From the NCBI GenBank assembly GCA_008933825.1, contig WBUF01000021.1, positions 1-37,973 of the forward strand: 37,973 nt of DNA, read 5' to 3'. Below the pieces are notes generated by a model, which saw only the letters and a list, made by a program, of their open reading frames with translations, was not told the origin of the DNA and made no database searches. The position numbers and the translations under genes are program-made. Positions 8,204-17,835 of the stretch are shown piece by piece (within the stretch, counting starts at the first letter, position 1; every line of letters starts with the position of its first letter). The stretch is from Rhodocyclaceae bacterium (GTDB lineage Bacteria > Pseudomonadota > Gammaproteobacteria > Burkholderiales > Rhodocyclaceae).

Positions 8204-8863
8204 ATGGACAGCCTGATCCAGACCCTGGCGATCTACGCCATTCCGGTCCTCCTCGCCATTACCCTGCACGAAGCTGCCCATGGTTACGTGGCACGCCATT
8301 TCGGCGATCCGACCGCTTACTTGGCGGGACGCATCAGCCTGAACCCGCTGCGCCATGTCGATCCGGTCGGCACCATCCTCGTGCCTGGGGCGATCCTCGC
8401 GGCGAGCAAGCTGATCGGCGGCAGCGCCATGCTGTTCGGCTGGGCCAAGCCGGTGCCGGTCGATTTCACCCGCCTGCGCAATCCGAAGAAGGACATGCTA
8501 TGGGTGGCGGCAGCCGGTCCGGGCACCAATCTGCTGATGGCCGTGGGTTGGGCGGCGCTGGTCAAGATTGCCGACATCGCGCCGGAAAACCTGTACACGG
8601 TGCCGATGGTCAAGATGGGACTCGCCGGCATCGAAATCAACGCTGTACTGATGCTGCTCAACCTGCTGCCCATTCCGCCGCTCGATGGCGGACGCATCGC
8701 CGTCAGCCTGCTGCCCCACCGCATGGCCTGGCAGTTCTCGAAACTCGAGCCGTATGGCCTGGCGATCCTGCTGGTTCTGCTGTTCACCGATATACTCGGT
8801 GTCATTTTGTGGCCGCCGATGGTGGGATTCCGCCATCTGCTGGCTGTCATCTTTCAGTTTTAG
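8204..8863 (+). CDS. Site-2 protease (M50) family membrane metalloprotease
   Basis: A 219-residue membrane protein. His22, Glu23 and His26 in ITLHEAAHGYVARHFGDP form the HExxH zinc motif inside the first transmembrane segment. LLPIPPLDGGRI, with Asp161, supplies the third zinc ligand region within a later transmembrane helix. Other hydrophobic segments lie at about 62-82, 100-125, 140-158 and 182-205. This is the short form of S2P without PDZ or CBS domains, often found near trpS or ScpAB genes in proteobacteria. Substrates of this subgroup are unknown. The gap from yciO is 40 bases and contains a weak TAGAAT -10-like word. Confidence 0.87.
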   Translation: MDSLIQTLAIYAIPVLLAITLHEAAHGYVARHFGDPTAYLAGRISLNPLRHVDPVGTILVPGAILAASKLIGGSAMLFGWAKPVPVDFTRLRNPKKDMLWVAAAGPGTNLLMAVGWAALVKIADIAPENLYTVPMVKMGLAGIEINAVLMLLNLLPIPPLDGGRIAVSLLPHRMAWQFSKLEPYGLAILLVLLFTDILGVILWPPMVGFRHLLAVIFQF

Positions 8864-8873
8864 TCAGAAAATC

Positions 8874-10076
8874 ATGTACGCAGAAAGAGTCCTTTCCGGC
8901 ATGCGCCCCACCGGGCGCCTCCACCTCGGCCACTACCACGGTGTCCTGAAAAATTGGGTCAAGCTGCAAAGCGAGTACCCCTGCCTGTTCTTCGTCGCCG
9001 ATTGGCATGCGTTGACCACTACCTACGACGAGCCGGGCACCATCGAGGAGAACACCCGGGAAATGGTCATCGACTGGCTGGCTGCCGGCGTCGATCCGGC
9101 GCAGGCCGTCCTGTTCATTCAGTCGCGTGTGCCGCAGCATGCGGAGTTTCATCTGCTGCTGTCGATGATGACCCCGCTCGGCTGGCTCGAGCGCGTGCCG
9201 ACCTACAAGGACCAGCAGGAGAAGCTGGAGCATAAGGATCTGTCGACCTACGGCTTTCTCGGCTACCCGCTGCTTCAGGCCGCCGACATCTTGATCTACC
9301 GCGCCAACCGTGTCCCGGTGGGCGAGGACCAGGTGCCGCACATCGAGTTCTCGCGCGAGATCGCGCGCCGCTTCAACCACCTCTACGGACGCGAGCCGGA
9401 TTTCGAGGCCAGGTCGCGCGCCGCCATGAAGCTGCTCGGCGCCAAGCGTGCCGGCGAATACGAGGCGCTGCGCACGCGCTTCCAGCAGGAGGGTGACCAC
9501 CAGGCGCTGGAACGCGCCCGCGCCCTGATCGAGGAGGCGCAGAACCTGCCGATGGAAGACCGCGAGCGCCTGTTCGGCTTCATCGAGGGAACGAGCAAGA
9601 TGATCCTGGTCGAGCCGGATGCGCTGCTCACCGAGGCGGCGAAGATGCCAGGCCTGGACGGCCACAAGATGTCGAAGTCCTACAACAACACCATTTCCCT
9701 GCGCGAGAGCGCCGACTCGGTGACGAAGAAGATCCGCACCATGCAGACCGATCCGGCGCGGGTGCGCCGCACCGATCCAGGCGATCCCGACAAGTGTCCG
9801 GTGTGGCAGTTCCATCTCGTCTATTCGGACGAGGGCACCAAGCAGTGGGTGCAGCAGGGCTGCCGCAGTGCCGGCATCGGCTGCATCGAGTGCAAGCACC
9901 CGGTGATCGACGCCGTGCTGAAGGAGCAGGAGCCGATGCACGAGCGTGCGCAGGCCTATATCGACGACCCTGCCCTTGTGCGCAACATCATCGCCGACGG
10001 CTGCGAGAAGGCAAGACATCTGGCCGACGAGACCATGCGCGATGTGCGCGGCGCCATGGGACTGAAATACGCCTGA
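8874..10076 (+). CDS. trpS: Tryptophan--tRNA ligase (long betaproteobacterial form)
   Basis: Class I aminoacyl-tRNA synthetase charging tRNA-Trp. HLGH (residues 17-20, in SGMRPTGRLHLGHYHG) is the HIGH-type motif and KMSKS is at residues 265-269. It has 400 residues, clearly longer than the ~330 of E. coli TrpS; the extra sequence is a mostly helical, charged insert at about residues 170-250 between the GEDQVPHIEFSREIARRFN segment and KMSKS. Three cysteines near the C-terminus (QGCRSAGIGCIECKH) may matter structurally. The open frame continues upstream into the M50 gene, but MYAERVLSGM, ten bases after that gene's stop, is the family start. Confidence 0.95.
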   Translation: MYAERVLSGMRPTGRLHLGHYHGVLKNWVKLQSEYPCLFFVADWHALTTTYDEPGTIEENTREMVIDWLAAGVDPAQAVLFIQSRVPQHAEFHLLLSMMTPLGWLERVPTYKDQQEKLEHKDLSTYGFLGYPLLQAADILIYRANRVPVGEDQVPHIEFSREIARRFNHLYGREPDFEARSRAAMKLLGAKRAGEYEALRTRFQQEGDHQALERARALIEEAQNLPMEDRERLFGFIEGTSKMILVEPDALLTEAAKMPGLDGHKMSKSYNNTISLRESADSVTKKIRTMQTDPARVRRTDPGDPDKCPVWQFHLVYSDEGTKQWVQQGCRSAGIGCIECKHPVIDAVLKEQEPMHERAQAYIDDPALVRNIIADGCEKARHLADETMRDVRGAMGLKYA

Positions 10077-10083
10077 GGGGGCC

Positions 10084-10557
10084 ATGCCGCATTACGCCAA
10101 GGATGCCGAAGCAAAGCTGCTGACCTCGATCCACGAGGTCTTCGCCGAAAAGATACCCTTCAACAAGGTGCTCGGCCTCGACGTTGTTTCCCTTGCCGGC
10201 GAGAGTCCGGTGCTGCGCTTTGCGATGCGGCCGGAGCTGGTCGGCAATTTCATGCGCGGCAACCTTCACGGCGGCGTTATCTCCTCGGTGATCGACGTAT
10301 GCGGCGGCCTGACGGCCTTCCTCGGCCTGCAGAGAAAACTGCGCGACGAGCCGATCGATGAGCGCCTGCAGCGCTTCGCCCGCATCGGCACCATCGACAT
10401 GCGCGTCGACTACCTGCGGCCCGGCCTTGGCCAGTGGTTCGAGGCGAAGGGCTATATTCTGCGCACCGGCAACAAGGTGGCCGTGACGCGCATGGAGCTG
10501 CACAACGATGCGGGCGAGCTGATCGCCATCGGCACCGGCGCCTATACGGTGGCCTGA
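10084..10557 (+). CDS. Hotdog-fold thioesterase (PaaI/YigI-like)
   Basis: A 157-residue single hotdog domain. The core motif GNLHGGVISSVIDVCGG (Asn60, His62, Gly63-Gly64, Asp71) is the active-site helix of PaaI/YbgC-like acyl-CoA thioesterases, and the following strands (IGTIDMRVDYLRPG, VAVTRMELHNDAGELIAIGTGAY) fit the fold. Such enzymes hydrolyse acyl- or aryl-CoA thioesters in the cytoplasm; this sequence does not show which. The ATG follows the trpS stop by seven bases with a GAGGGGG ribosome-binding site, and scpA starts six bases after its stop, so it belongs to the same transcript. Confidence 0.82.
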   Translation: MPHYAKDAEAKLLTSIHEVFAEKIPFNKVLGLDVVSLAGESPVLRFAMRPELVGNFMRGNLHGGVISSVIDVCGGLTAFLGLQRKLRDEPIDERLQRFARIGTIDMRVDYLRPGLGQWFEAKGYILRTGNKVAVTRMELHNDAGELIAIGTGAYTVA

Positions 10558-10563
10558 AACAGC

Positions 10564-11421
10564 ATGGAATCGAACCCCGAAACCGCCGCGACAACGACGC
10601 CCGAGCCGGCCCACGTCGCCAAGCTGTATGGCGAGCCGCTGCCCGATCTGCCGAAGGATCTCTATATTCCGCCCGACGCGCTGGAGGTTTACCTCGAGTC
10701 CTTCGAGGGGCCGCTGGATTTGCTGCTCTACCTGATTCGCAAGGCCAACCTCAGCATCCTCGACATCCAGATGGCGCCGTTGACGGCGCAGTACCTCGAG
10801 TACGTCGAGGCGATGCGCGCGCGCAATCTGGAGCTGGCCGCCGAGTACCTGCTGATGGCGGCCATGCTGCTGGAAATCAAGTCGCGCATGCTGCTGCCGC
10901 GGCCGAAGAAGGTCGAGGAGGAGGAGGCGCTCGACCCGCGCGCCGAGCTGGTGCGCCGCCTGCTCGAGTACGAGCAGATGAAGGCCGCCGCAGCGAAGAT
11001 CGACGCACTGCCGCAGGCGATGCGCGACTACCGGTGGGTGTCGGTATGGATCACCGACGCGGCCGCCGAACGCCTGCCAGAAGTCAACCTGCACGACCTG
11101 CAGGTGGCCTGGCTGTCGCTCATGAAGCACGCCAAGGTGATGCAGCACCACAAGGTGCGGCGCGAGGAGCTGTCCGTGCGGGAACACATGAGCATCGTCC
11201 TGCGCAAGCTGCAGGGCGGCGCCTATCTCGAGTTTGCCGAACTGTTCGATCTCACACTCGGCGTGGCCGGTCTGGTGGTGAATTTTCTGGCCGTCCTGGA
11301 ACTCGTGCGCGAGCGCCTGATCGAGGTCGCCCAGCGCGAGGTGTTCGCGCCGATCTATGTAAAATTGGCCCAATCCGATACAGGATCGAACCATGTCGAC
11401 GTCCCAACCGTACACGCCTGA
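10564..11421 (+). CDS. scpA: Segregation and condensation protein A (SMC-kleisin)
   Basis: Kleisin subunit of the SMC-ScpAB condensin complex, which compacts and separates the chromosome. The 285-residue protein opens with a polar tail, then the ScpA signature [22 protein letters not shown], followed by [39 protein letters not shown]-terminal winged-helix region (about 215-280) ends in FAPIYVKLA. The gene overlaps scpB by 29 bases, the typical coupling of the pair. An SMC or MukB partner is not in the window. Confidence 0.95.
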   Translation: MESNPETAATTTPEPAHVAKLYGEPLPDLPKDLYIPPDALEVYLESFEGPLDLLLYLIRKANLSILDIQMAPLTAQYLEYVEAMRARNLELAAEYLLMAAMLLEIKSRMLLPRPKKVEEEEALDPRAELVRRLLEYEQMKAAAAKIDALPQAMRDYRWVSVWITDAAAERLPEVNLHDLQVAWLSLMKHAKVMQHHKVRREELSVREHMSIVLRKLQGGAYLEFAELFDLTLGVAGLVVNFLAVLELVRERLIEVAQREVFAPIYVKLAQSDTGSNHVDVPTVHA

Positions 11422-11959
11422 GGAATACAAGCGCATCCTGGAGACCGCACTGCTGGTCGCGGCCGAGCCGCTCTCGCTCTCCGACATGAAGAAGCTCTTC
11501 GAAGCGGAGTTCGACGACGATACCTGGCGTGTGCTGCTCAACGACATTCGCACCGAATGGTCCGGTCGCGGCATCGAACTGGTGCAGCTTGCCAGCGGTT
11601 GGCGCTTCCAGACCAAACCGGAATACCAGGCCTATCTCGACCGCCTGAAGAACGAAAAGCCGCCGCGCTACTCGCGCGCCGTGCTGGAAACCCTGGCCAT
11701 TATCGCCTACCGTCAGCCGGTGACGCGCGGCGACATCGAGGATATTCGCGGGGTCGCCGTGTCGCCCAATGTGCTCAAGGTGCTGGAGGGCCGCGGCTGG
11801 ATCGACACCGTCGGCCACCGCGACACGCCCGGCCGCCCGGCGCTCTACGCCACGACCAAGCGCTTCCTCGACGACCTGCGCCTGCGCAGCCTCGCCGAGC
11901 TGCCGCCACTGACGGAAATCGAACGGGTGATGGATCTTGCCGACGCCGCGCAAACGTAG
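11393..11959 (+). CDS. scpB: Segregation and condensation protein B
   Basis: Kleisin-interacting (kite) subunit of SMC-ScpAB. The 188-residue protein has two winged-helix domains: [19 protein letters not shown] near the start and [28 protein letters not shown] near residues 100-127. It overlaps scpA upstream and rluB downstream, giving the conserved scpA-scpB-rluB order. The start ATG at 11393 lies inside the scpA end, with no free Shine-Dalgarno, which suggests translational coupling. Confidence 0.95.
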   Translation: MSTSQPYTPEEYKRILETALLVAAEPLSLSDMKKLFEAEFDDDTWRVLLNDIRTEWSGRGIELVQLASGWRFQTKPEYQAYLDRLKNEKPPRYSRAVLETLAIIAYRQPVTRGDIEDIRGVAVSPNVLKVLEGRGWIDTVGHRDTPGRPALYATTKRFLDDLRLRSLAELPPLTEIERVMDLADAAQT

Positions 11960-12839
11960 CCCATTCCGCCCGCCGACCGCCAGGAACGACGAGGCGCGGC
12001 TGCAATCCGGCGGTGCCGGCCAGATGCGCAAGAATGCCGGCGAACGCGGCGGGCCGCATGTCGGCGGACGATCCGGCCAGGCCTTGCGCCACGCCCCGCC
12101 CCGGGCCGAACCGCAGAAATTGCACAAGATGCTGGCGCAGGCCGGTCTCGGTTCGCGCCGCGAACTGGAGGAGTGGATTGTCGCCGGCCGCGTCAGCGTC
12201 AATGGCAAGCCGGCGCATGTCGGCCAGCGCATCGGCCCGCAGGACCGCGTGAAGGTTAACGGCAGGCCGGTCAACCTGAAATTCGCCTCGCGCACGCCGC
12301 GCGTCCTCATCTACCACAAACAGGAGGGGGAGATCGTCTCCCGCGACGACCCGGAAGGCCGTTCCAGCGTGTTCGACAAGCTGCCGCGCATCGGCGGAGG
12401 CCGCTGGGTGAACGTCGGGCGGCTCGACTTCAATACCGAAGGACTGCTCATCTTCACCAGCAGCGGCGAACTGGCCAACCGCCTGATGCATCCGCGTTAC
12501 GGAATAGAACGGGAGTATGCCGTGCGCGTCATCGGCGAGCTGAGCGCGGGGCAGGAACAAGCGCTCCTTGAGGGGGTTGAGCTGGAGGACGGCGTCGCTC
12601 GATTCAATGCCCTGTTTGCCCGCGGCGGCGAAGGCACCAACCGCTGGTACCACGTCACCCTCAACGAGGGTCGCAACCGCGAGGTGCGGCGCATTTTCGA
12701 GTCCCTTGGCGTGCAGGTCAGTCGCCTGATTCGCGTCCGCTACGGTCCGATCTCCATGCCACCGCGCCTCAGGCGGGGCATGTTTCACGAACTTGCCGAG
12801 GAAGAAGTTCAGTCCCTGCTGAGATCCCTGCCGAAATGA
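11937..12839 (+). CDS. rluB: 23S rRNA pseudouridine(2605) synthase
   Basis: RsuA/RluB-family pseudouridine synthase. After a basic, Gly/Arg-rich tail of about 55 residues comes an S4 RNA-binding domain ([21 protein letters not shown]... to about residue 115). The catalytic domain has Asp164 in [14 protein letters not shown] and also [12 protein letters not shown] and [12 protein letters not shown]. RluB modifies U2605 in 23S rRNA; RluB is favoured over RluE or RsuA by length and by linkage to scpB. The frame begins at a TTG inside scpB; an ATG at 12024 would give a shorter tail, so the start is uncertain. No terminator is visible after the stop; a promoter for rimP begins 25 bases later. Confidence 0.9.
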   Translation: MPTPRKRSPFRPPTARNDEARLQSGGAGQMRKNAGERGGPHVGGRSGQALRHAPPRAEPQKLHKMLAQAGLGSRRELEEWIVAGRVSVNGKPAHVGQRIGPQDRVKVNGRPVNLKFASRTPRVLIYHKQEGEIVSRDDPEGRSSVFDKLPRIGGGRWVNVGRLDFNTEGLLIFTSSGELANRLMHPRYGIEREYAVRVIGELSAGQEQALLEGVELEDGVARFNALFARGGEGTNRWYHVTLNEGRNREVRRIFESLGVQVSRLIRVRYGPISMPPRLRRGMFHELAEEEVQSLLRSLPK

Positions 12840-12863
12840 GCCTTTGTCCGCAAGTGCAAGTAT

Positions 12864-12893
12864 TTGATACCCGCGAGGCTCCTCTGCTATAAT
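12864..12893 (+). promoter_or_regulatory. Promoter of the rimP-nusA-infB operon
   Basis: TTGATA (12864-12869) and a consensus TATAAT (12888-12893) are separated by 18 bases. Transcription would start at about 12900, leaving a roughly 90-base leader before rimP. Confidence 0.85.
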
Positions 12894-12952
12894 TCACAAG
12901 TTTTAAGTTCCGGGCGCTTCCCTTGTTGGCAGAAGGGGGCCGGGAACGGTGG

Positions 12953-12974
12953 ATGGGCGTTTCGCCCATTTTTT
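12953..12974 (+). terminator. Attenuator-like hairpin in the rimP leader
   Basis: ATGGGCG (12953-12959) pairs with CGCCCAT (12963-12969) around a TTT loop, followed by a T-run (12969-12974). This is a compact intrinsic-terminator shape located after the promoter and 15 bases before the rimP start. Upstream in the leader CCCTT (12920-12924) and AAGGG (12933-12937) form another hairpin, flanked by GTTCC and GGAAC. A terminator ahead of the whole operon makes sense only if read-through is regulated; NusA-dependent control of this operon is known in E. coli. Confidence 0.6.
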
Positions 12975-12989
12975 ATTTGTGCGCCGCAT

Positions 12990-13424
12990 ATGGAATTGCT
13001 GAAGGTCATCGGGCAGGCGGTGGAGGGCCTGGGCTACGAGCTGGTGGATTTCGAGACCAGTCCGCGTGCCAGGCTGCTGCGCGTGTTCATAGACGGCCCG
13101 AATGGGGTGACAGTGGATGACTGTGCCGCGGTGAGCAATCACCTGACGCGCCTGTTTGCCGTCGAGGGCATCGATTACGACCGTCTGGAAGTGTCTTCGC
13201 CCGGCCTCGACCGTTCGCTGAAGAAAGTTGCAGACTTTGTCCGTTTTGCCGGACTGGAGGCCCATATCCGCCTGAGACTGGCGGTGAATGGCCAGCGCAA
13301 CTTCACTGGCGTGCTGGCAGGCGTGACGGACGGACGCCTGAAGCTGGAGTGCGATGGCGTCGCGCACGAGTTCGAACTGGATCAGGTGGACAAGGCCCGC
13401 CTGGTGCCGAAGACCCGATTTTGA
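12990..13424 (+). CDS. rimP: Ribosome maturation factor RimP
   Basis: A 144-residue cytoplasmic factor needed for 30S subunit assembly. The N-terminal alpha/beta domain has GLGYELVDFE and LRVFIDGPNGVTVDDCAAVSNHL; the central VSSPGLDRSLKK motif is the family hallmark. The C-terminal SH3-like barrel follows from about residue 88. It is the first gene of the nusA-infB operon. The ATG at 12990 has no evident Shine-Dalgarno, because the sequence just before it is the attenuator T-run and a GTGCGCCGC spacer. Confidence 0.94.
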   Translation: MELLKVIGQAVEGLGYELVDFETSPRARLLRVFIDGPNGVTVDDCAAVSNHLTRLFAVEGIDYDRLEVSSPGLDRSLKKVADFVRFAGLEAHIRLRLAVNGQRNFTGVLAGVTDGRLKLECDGVAHEFELDQVDKARLVPKTRF

Positions 13425-13448
13425 TTTGAGGATTGGCAGGAGATAGTC

Positions 13449-14921
13449 ATGAGCAAGGAGATGCTGCTGCTGGTGGATGCCCTGGCGCGCGAAAAGAACG
13501 TCGCCAAGGACATCGTGTTCGCCGCCCTGGAATCGGCGCTTGCCTCCGCCACCAAGAAGAAGATCAACGAGGAGGCCGACGTTCGCGTCGCCATCGACAA
13601 GGATACGGGGGAGTTCGAATCCTTCCGCCGCTGGCAGGTGGTGTCCGATGAGGCCGTCGAGAATCCCGACGCGCAGATCGGCCTCTCCGAAGCGCTGGAA
13701 GAGATGCCCGACATCCAGCTTGACGAGTACATCGAGGAACAGCTCGAGCCGATCGACTTCGGCCGCATTGGCGCCCAGGCCGCCAAGCAGGTCATCCTGC
13801 AGAAGATCCGCGATGCCGAGCGCGAGCAGGTGCTGAGCGACTTTCTCGATCGCAAGGAGCATCTGGTCACCGGCACGGTGAAGCGCATTGAGCGCGGCAA
13901 TGCCATCATCGAGGCCGGCCGGATAGAGGCGGTGCTGCCGCGCGACCAGATGATCCCGAAGGAAAATCTGCGCGTCGGCGACCGCGTGCGTGCCTACCTG
14001 CTGAAGATCGACCGCGCCGCGCGCGGTCCGCAGCTGATCCTCTCGCGCACGGCGCCGGAGTTCATCATCAAGCTGTTCGAGCTGGAAGTGCCGGAGATGG
14101 AAGACGGTCTGCTCGAGATCAAGTCGGCGGCCCGCGATTCCGGGGTGCGCGCAAAAATTGCCGTCAAGTCGAACGACCCGCGCGTCGACCCCATCGGCAC
14201 CTGTGTCGGCATGCGCGGTTCGCGCGTTACCGCAGTGACCAACGAGCTGGCCGGCGAGCGCGTCGATATCGTGCTGTGGTCGGCCGACCCGGCTCAGTTC
14301 GTCATCGGCGCCCTGGCGCCGGCCGACGTCAGCAGCATCGTCGTGGACGAGGAAAAGCACAGCATGGACGTGGTGGTTGACGAGGACAACCTGGCCATCG
14401 CCATCGGCCGTTCCGGCCAGAATGTCCGCCTCGCCTCCGAGCTGACCGGCTGGGCCATCAATCTGATGACCGTCGAAGAGTCTCAGAAGAAGGCCGAAGT
14501 GGAGCAGGGCGCCATCCGCAAGCTGTTCATGGAAAGACTCGACGTGGACGAGGAGGTGGCCGACATTCTCATCGAGGAAGGTTTCTCCACGATCGAGGAG
14601 ATCGCCTACGTGCCGCTCAACGAGATGCTGGAGATCGAGGCCTTCGACGAAGACACGGTGAACGAGTTGCGCAACCGCGCCCGCAACGTGCTGCTGACCG
14701 AGGCGATCGTGGACGAGGAGCAACTGGAAAACGTCGCCGAGGACATGCTCAACCTGGACGGCATGGACAAGCCGCTGGCAGCGAAGCTGGCGCGCGGCAA
14801 CATCCGCACCCGGGACGACCTGGCCGATCTTGCGGTCGACGAATTGATCGAGCTTTCCGGCATCGACGCCGAGCGGGCCAAAAACCTGATCACCACGGCG
14901 CGTGCGCATTGGTTCGAGTAA
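13449..14921 (+). CDS. nusA: Transcription termination/antitermination factor NusA
   Basis: RNA polymerase-associated factor controlling pausing, termination and rRNA antitermination. In its 490 residues an N-terminal polymerase-binding domain (1-125) is followed by an S1 domain (about 135-200). KH1 contains GMRGSR (about 254-259) and KH2 contains [13 protein letters not shown] (about 318-330). Two acidic helix-hairpin-helix repeats follow in the last 130 residues, like E. coli NusA. GGCAGGAG sits seven to fourteen bases before the ATG. It lies 24 bases after rimP and 9 before infB. Confidence 0.97.
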   Translation: MSKEMLLLVDALAREKNVAKDIVFAALESALASATKKKINEEADVRVAIDKDTGEFESFRRWQVVSDEAVENPDAQIGLSEALEEMPDIQLDEYIEEQLEPIDFGRIGAQAAKQVILQKIRDAEREQVLSDFLDRKEHLVTGTVKRIERGNAIIEAGRIEAVLPRDQMIPKENLRVGDRVRAYLLKIDRAARGPQLILSRTAPEFIIKLFELEVPEMEDGLLEIKSAARDSGVRAKIAVKSNDPRVDPIGTCVGMRGSRVTAVTNELAGERVDIVLWSADPAQFVIGALAPADVSSIVVDEEKHSMDVVVDEDNLAIAIGRSGQNVRLASELTGWAINLMTVEESQKKAEVEQGAIRKLFMERLDVDEEVADILIEEGFSTIEEIAYVPLNEMLEIEAFDEDTVNELRNRARNVLLTEAIVDEEQLENVAEDMLNLDGMDKPLAAKLARGNIRTRDDLADLAVDELIELSGIDAERAKNLITTARAHWFE

Positions 14922-14930
14922 GGACTTCCT

Positions 14931-17453
14931 ATGGCACAGACCAGCGTAAGCCAATTCGCCAGCGAGCTGAAAATGCCCGCGGCCGCCCTACTCGAACAAC
15001 TGGCCAAAGCCGGCGTGGGCAAGATGGGCGAGAGTGATCTGCTCAGCGATGCCGACAAGGCAAAGCTGCTCGACTACCTGCGCAAGGCGCATGGTGCGAC
15101 CGAAAGCAAGTCGAAGATCACCCTGACGCGCAAGCAGACCACCGAGATCAAGAAATCCGACGCCTCGGGCAAGGCGCGCACCATCCAGGTCGAGGTGCGC
15201 AAGAAGCGTGTTTTCGTCAAGCGCGACGAGGCCCTGCCGGCGGAAACCCCTGCGCCGCAGACGGCCGCGGCGCCACAGCCGGTGGTTGATGCCGAGCAAG
15301 CCCGGCTGCGCGAGATGGAGTCGCAGAAACAGTCGGAACTGCTCGCGCGCCAGGCGGCGGAACTGAAGGAAAAGCAGGAACGCGAGGCGAGAGCTAAGCA
15401 GGAAGCCGAGGAGCGCCTTGTTCAGCAGGCTGCCGAGGCTGAGAAGGCCAAGGCACAAGCGGCAGCGCCTGGGCCGACCGGCACCCTGCACAAGCCGGCC
15501 GGCAAGCCAGACAAGAAGGATGAGAAACAGAAGAAGGCGGCAGCCGCCTGGAAGGAGGAAGCCGCCAAGAAGCGCACCATCAAGACCCGTGGCGACACCG
15601 GCGGCGCTTCCGGCTGGCGTGGCGCCAAGGCAGGTGGCCGCCACCGTCAGCACCACGATGATCAGGCACCGGCGCAGATGCCGGCCGAGCCGGTCGTGCG
15701 CGAGGTGCTGGTGCCGGAGACCATTACTGTCGCCGATCTGGCACACAAGATGTCGGTCAAGGCGGCCGAGGTGATCAAGACCCTGATGAAGCTCGGTTCC
15801 ATGGTGACCATCAATCAGGTGCTCGATCAGGAGACGGCGATGATCGTCGTCGAAGAAATGGGGCATGTGGCCAAGGCGGCCAAGCTCGATCAGCCCGACG
15901 CCTTTCTGGCCGAGGCCGAGGCTAGGCACAAGGACGTGGCACTCGAGCCGCGTGCGCCGGTGGTGACTGTCATGGGCCATGTGGACCACGGCAAGACCTC
16001 CCTGCTCGATCACATCCGCAAGACGCGCGTCGCCCACGGCGAGGCGGGTGGCATTACCCAGCACATCGGTGCCTATCACGTCGAAACGCCGCGCGGCATG
16101 GTCACCTTCCTCGACACGCCGGGCCACGAGGCCTTCACCGCCATGCGCGCGCGCGGTGCGAAGGCCACCGACATCGTCATCCTGGTGGTGGCAGCCGACG
16201 ACGGCGTCATGCCGCAGACCAAGGAAGCCATCCATCATGCCAAGGCCGCCAAAGTGCCGCTGGTGGTGGCGGTGAACAAGATTGACAAGCCGGAAGCCAA
16301 CCCGGAGCGTGTCAAGCAGGAACTGGTCGCCGAGAGCGTTGTGCCGGAAGAGTACGGCGGCGATTCGCCTTTCGTTCCGGTGTCGGCCAAGACCGGCCAA
16401 GGGATCGATGAACTGCTCGAACACGTGCTGCTGCAGGCCGAGGTGCTGGAACTTAGGGCGCCAAAGGAGACCCTGGCCAAGGGACTCATCATCGAGTCCC
16501 GTCTTGACAAGGGCAAGGGACCCGTGGCGACGGTACTCGTGCAGTCGGGCACCCTGAAGCGCGGCGACATCGTGCTGGCCGGCGCGGTTTACGGCCGTGT
16601 TCGCGCCATGCTCGACGAGAACGGCGAGTCGATCGAAGCGGCCGGCCCGTCCATTCCGGTGGAGATCCAGGGGCTGTCCGACGTGCCGATGGCCGGCGAC
16701 GAGGCGCTGGCGCTGGCCGATGAGCGCAAGGCGCGCGAGATCGCGCTGTTCCGTCAGGGCAAGTTCCGCGACGTCAAGCTGGCCAGGCAGCAGGCGGCCA
16801 AGCTGGAGACCATGTTCGAGCAGATGGGCGAGGGCGAGACGAAAACGCTGCCTCTCATCGTCAAGGCGGATGTACAGGGCTCGCAGGAGGCCCTTTCGCA
16901 TGCGCTGCAGAAACTGTCCACCGATGAGGTCAAGGTTAACATCATCCATGCTGCGGTCGGCGGCATCAGCGAGTCGGACGTCAACCTGGCGTCCGCCTCC
17001 AAGGCGGTGATCATCGGCTTCAACACCCGCGCCGACGCCAGTGCGCGCAAGGCCGCCGAAAATCTGGGCGTGGACATCCGTTATTACAACATCATCTACG
17101 ATGCGGTAGATGAGGTGAAGGCCGCGATGTCCGGCATGCTGGCGCCGGAGAAGAAGGAAAATGCCGTCGGCCTTGTGGAGATCCGCCAGGTGTTCCGCAT
17201 CTCCAAGGTCGGCGCCGTCGCCGGGTGCTACGTGCTGGACGGGCTGGTGCGCCGCGGTGCGCAAGTGCGCCTGCTGCGCGACAACGTGGTGATCTGGACC
17301 GGCGAACTGGACTCCCTGAAGCGATTCAAGGACGATGTGCGCGAGGTCAAGGCCGGCTTCGAGTGCGGCCTTTCCCTGAAAAATTACAACGATATCCAGG
17401 AGGGCGACCAGCTCGAGGTCTTCGAGATCGAGGAAGTGGCGCGGACCCTGTAA
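14931..17453 (+). CDS. infB: Translation initiation factor IF-2
   Basis: GTPase that places initiator tRNA on the 30S subunit. The 840-residue protein has an N-terminal IF2N module, then a long Lys/Glu/Ala/Gln-rich linker (about 100-235) and a second IF2N-like helical module. The G domain has G1 GHVDHGKT at 349-356, G3 DTPGHEAF and G4 NKID. Domains II, III and the C-terminal initiator tRNA-binding domain follow, ending EIEEVARTL. The length fits betaproteobacterial IF-2. It is coupled closely to nusA (9-base gap) and rbfA (5-base gap). Confidence 0.97.
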   Translation: MAQTSVSQFASELKMPAAALLEQLAKAGVGKMGESDLLSDADKAKLLDYLRKAHGATESKSKITLTRKQTTEIKKSDASGKARTIQVEVRKKRVFVKRDEALPAETPAPQTAAAPQPVVDAEQARLREMESQKQSELLARQAAELKEKQEREARAKQEAEERLVQQAAEAEKAKAQAAAPGPTGTLHKPAGKPDKKDEKQKKAAAAWKEEAAKKRTIKTRGDTGGASGWRGAKAGGRHRQHHDDQAPAQMPAEPVVREVLVPETITVADLAHKMSVKAAEVIKTLMKLGSMVTINQVLDQETAMIVVEEMGHVAKAAKLDQPDAFLAEAEARHKDVALEPRAPVVTVMGHVDHGKTSLLDHIRKTRVAHGEAGGITQHIGAYHVETPRGMVTFLDTPGHEAFTAMRARGAKATDIVILVVAADDGVMPQTKEAIHHAKAAKVPLVVAVNKIDKPEANPERVKQELVAESVVPEEYGGDSPFVPVSAKTGQGIDELLEHVLLQAEVLELRAPKETLAKGLIIESRLDKGKGPVATVLVQSGTLKRGDIVLAGAVYGRVRAMLDENGESIEAAGPSIPVEIQGLSDVPMAGDEALALADERKAREIALFRQGKFRDVKLARQQAAKLETMFEQMGEGETKTLPLIVKADVQGSQEALSHALQKLSTDEVKVNIIHAAVGGISESDVNLASASKAVIIGFNTRADASARKAAENLGVDIRYYNIIYDAVDEVKAAMSGMLAPEKKENAVGLVEIRQVFRISKVGAVAGCYVLDGLVRRGAQVRLLRDNVVIWTGELDSLKRFKDDVREVKAGFECGLSLKNYNDIQEGDQLEVFEIEEVARTL

Positions 17454-17458
17454 GGCTT

Positions 17459-17827
17459 ATGCCCAAGGAGTTCTCCCGCAGCAGCCGCGTTGCCGAACAG
17501 GTCCAGCGCGAACTGGCCGAGCTGATCCGGCTGGAACTGAAGGATCCGCGAGTCGGACTGATCACCGTCACTGATGTCGATCTGACTCCGGACTATGCCC
17601 ACGCCAAGGTCTTTTATACGACCCTGGGTGATCCGGCTGCGCGCAAGGCCATCGAAGCCGGTTTGCGCGCCGCGTCCGGTTTCCTGCGTCGGGAGTTGGG
17701 CCGTCGCATCCGCATCCATACCTTGCCGGAACTGCATTTTATCTTCGATGAGTCAGTCGAGCGGGGGGATCGCCTGTCCCGCCTGATCGACGAGGCCGTC
17801 GCTTCCGACCGCAAGCACGAGGGGTAA
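17459..17827 (+). CDS. rbfA: 30S ribosome-binding factor A
   Basis: A 122-residue KH-like factor that binds the 30S subunit during late 16S rRNA maturation and cold adaptation. Characteristic segments are [34 protein letters not shown], the [10 protein letters not shown] strand and [22 protein letters not shown]. The frame is open far upstream inside infB, but [11 protein letters not shown], five bases after the infB stop, is the family N-terminus. truB follows eight bases later. Confidence 0.95.
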   Translation: MPKEFSRSSRVAEQVQRELAELIRLELKDPRVGLITVTDVDLTPDYAHAKVFYTTLGDPAARKAIEAGLRAASGFLRRELGRRIRIHTLPELHFIFDESVERGDRLSRLIDEAVASDRKHEG

Positions 17828-17835
17828 TTCCCTCC

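Noticed and set aside
12840..12989. Initiator tRNA gene (metY) ahead of rimP, as in E. coli
   Set aside because: No cloverleaf could be built; the region holds a promoter and hairpins only.
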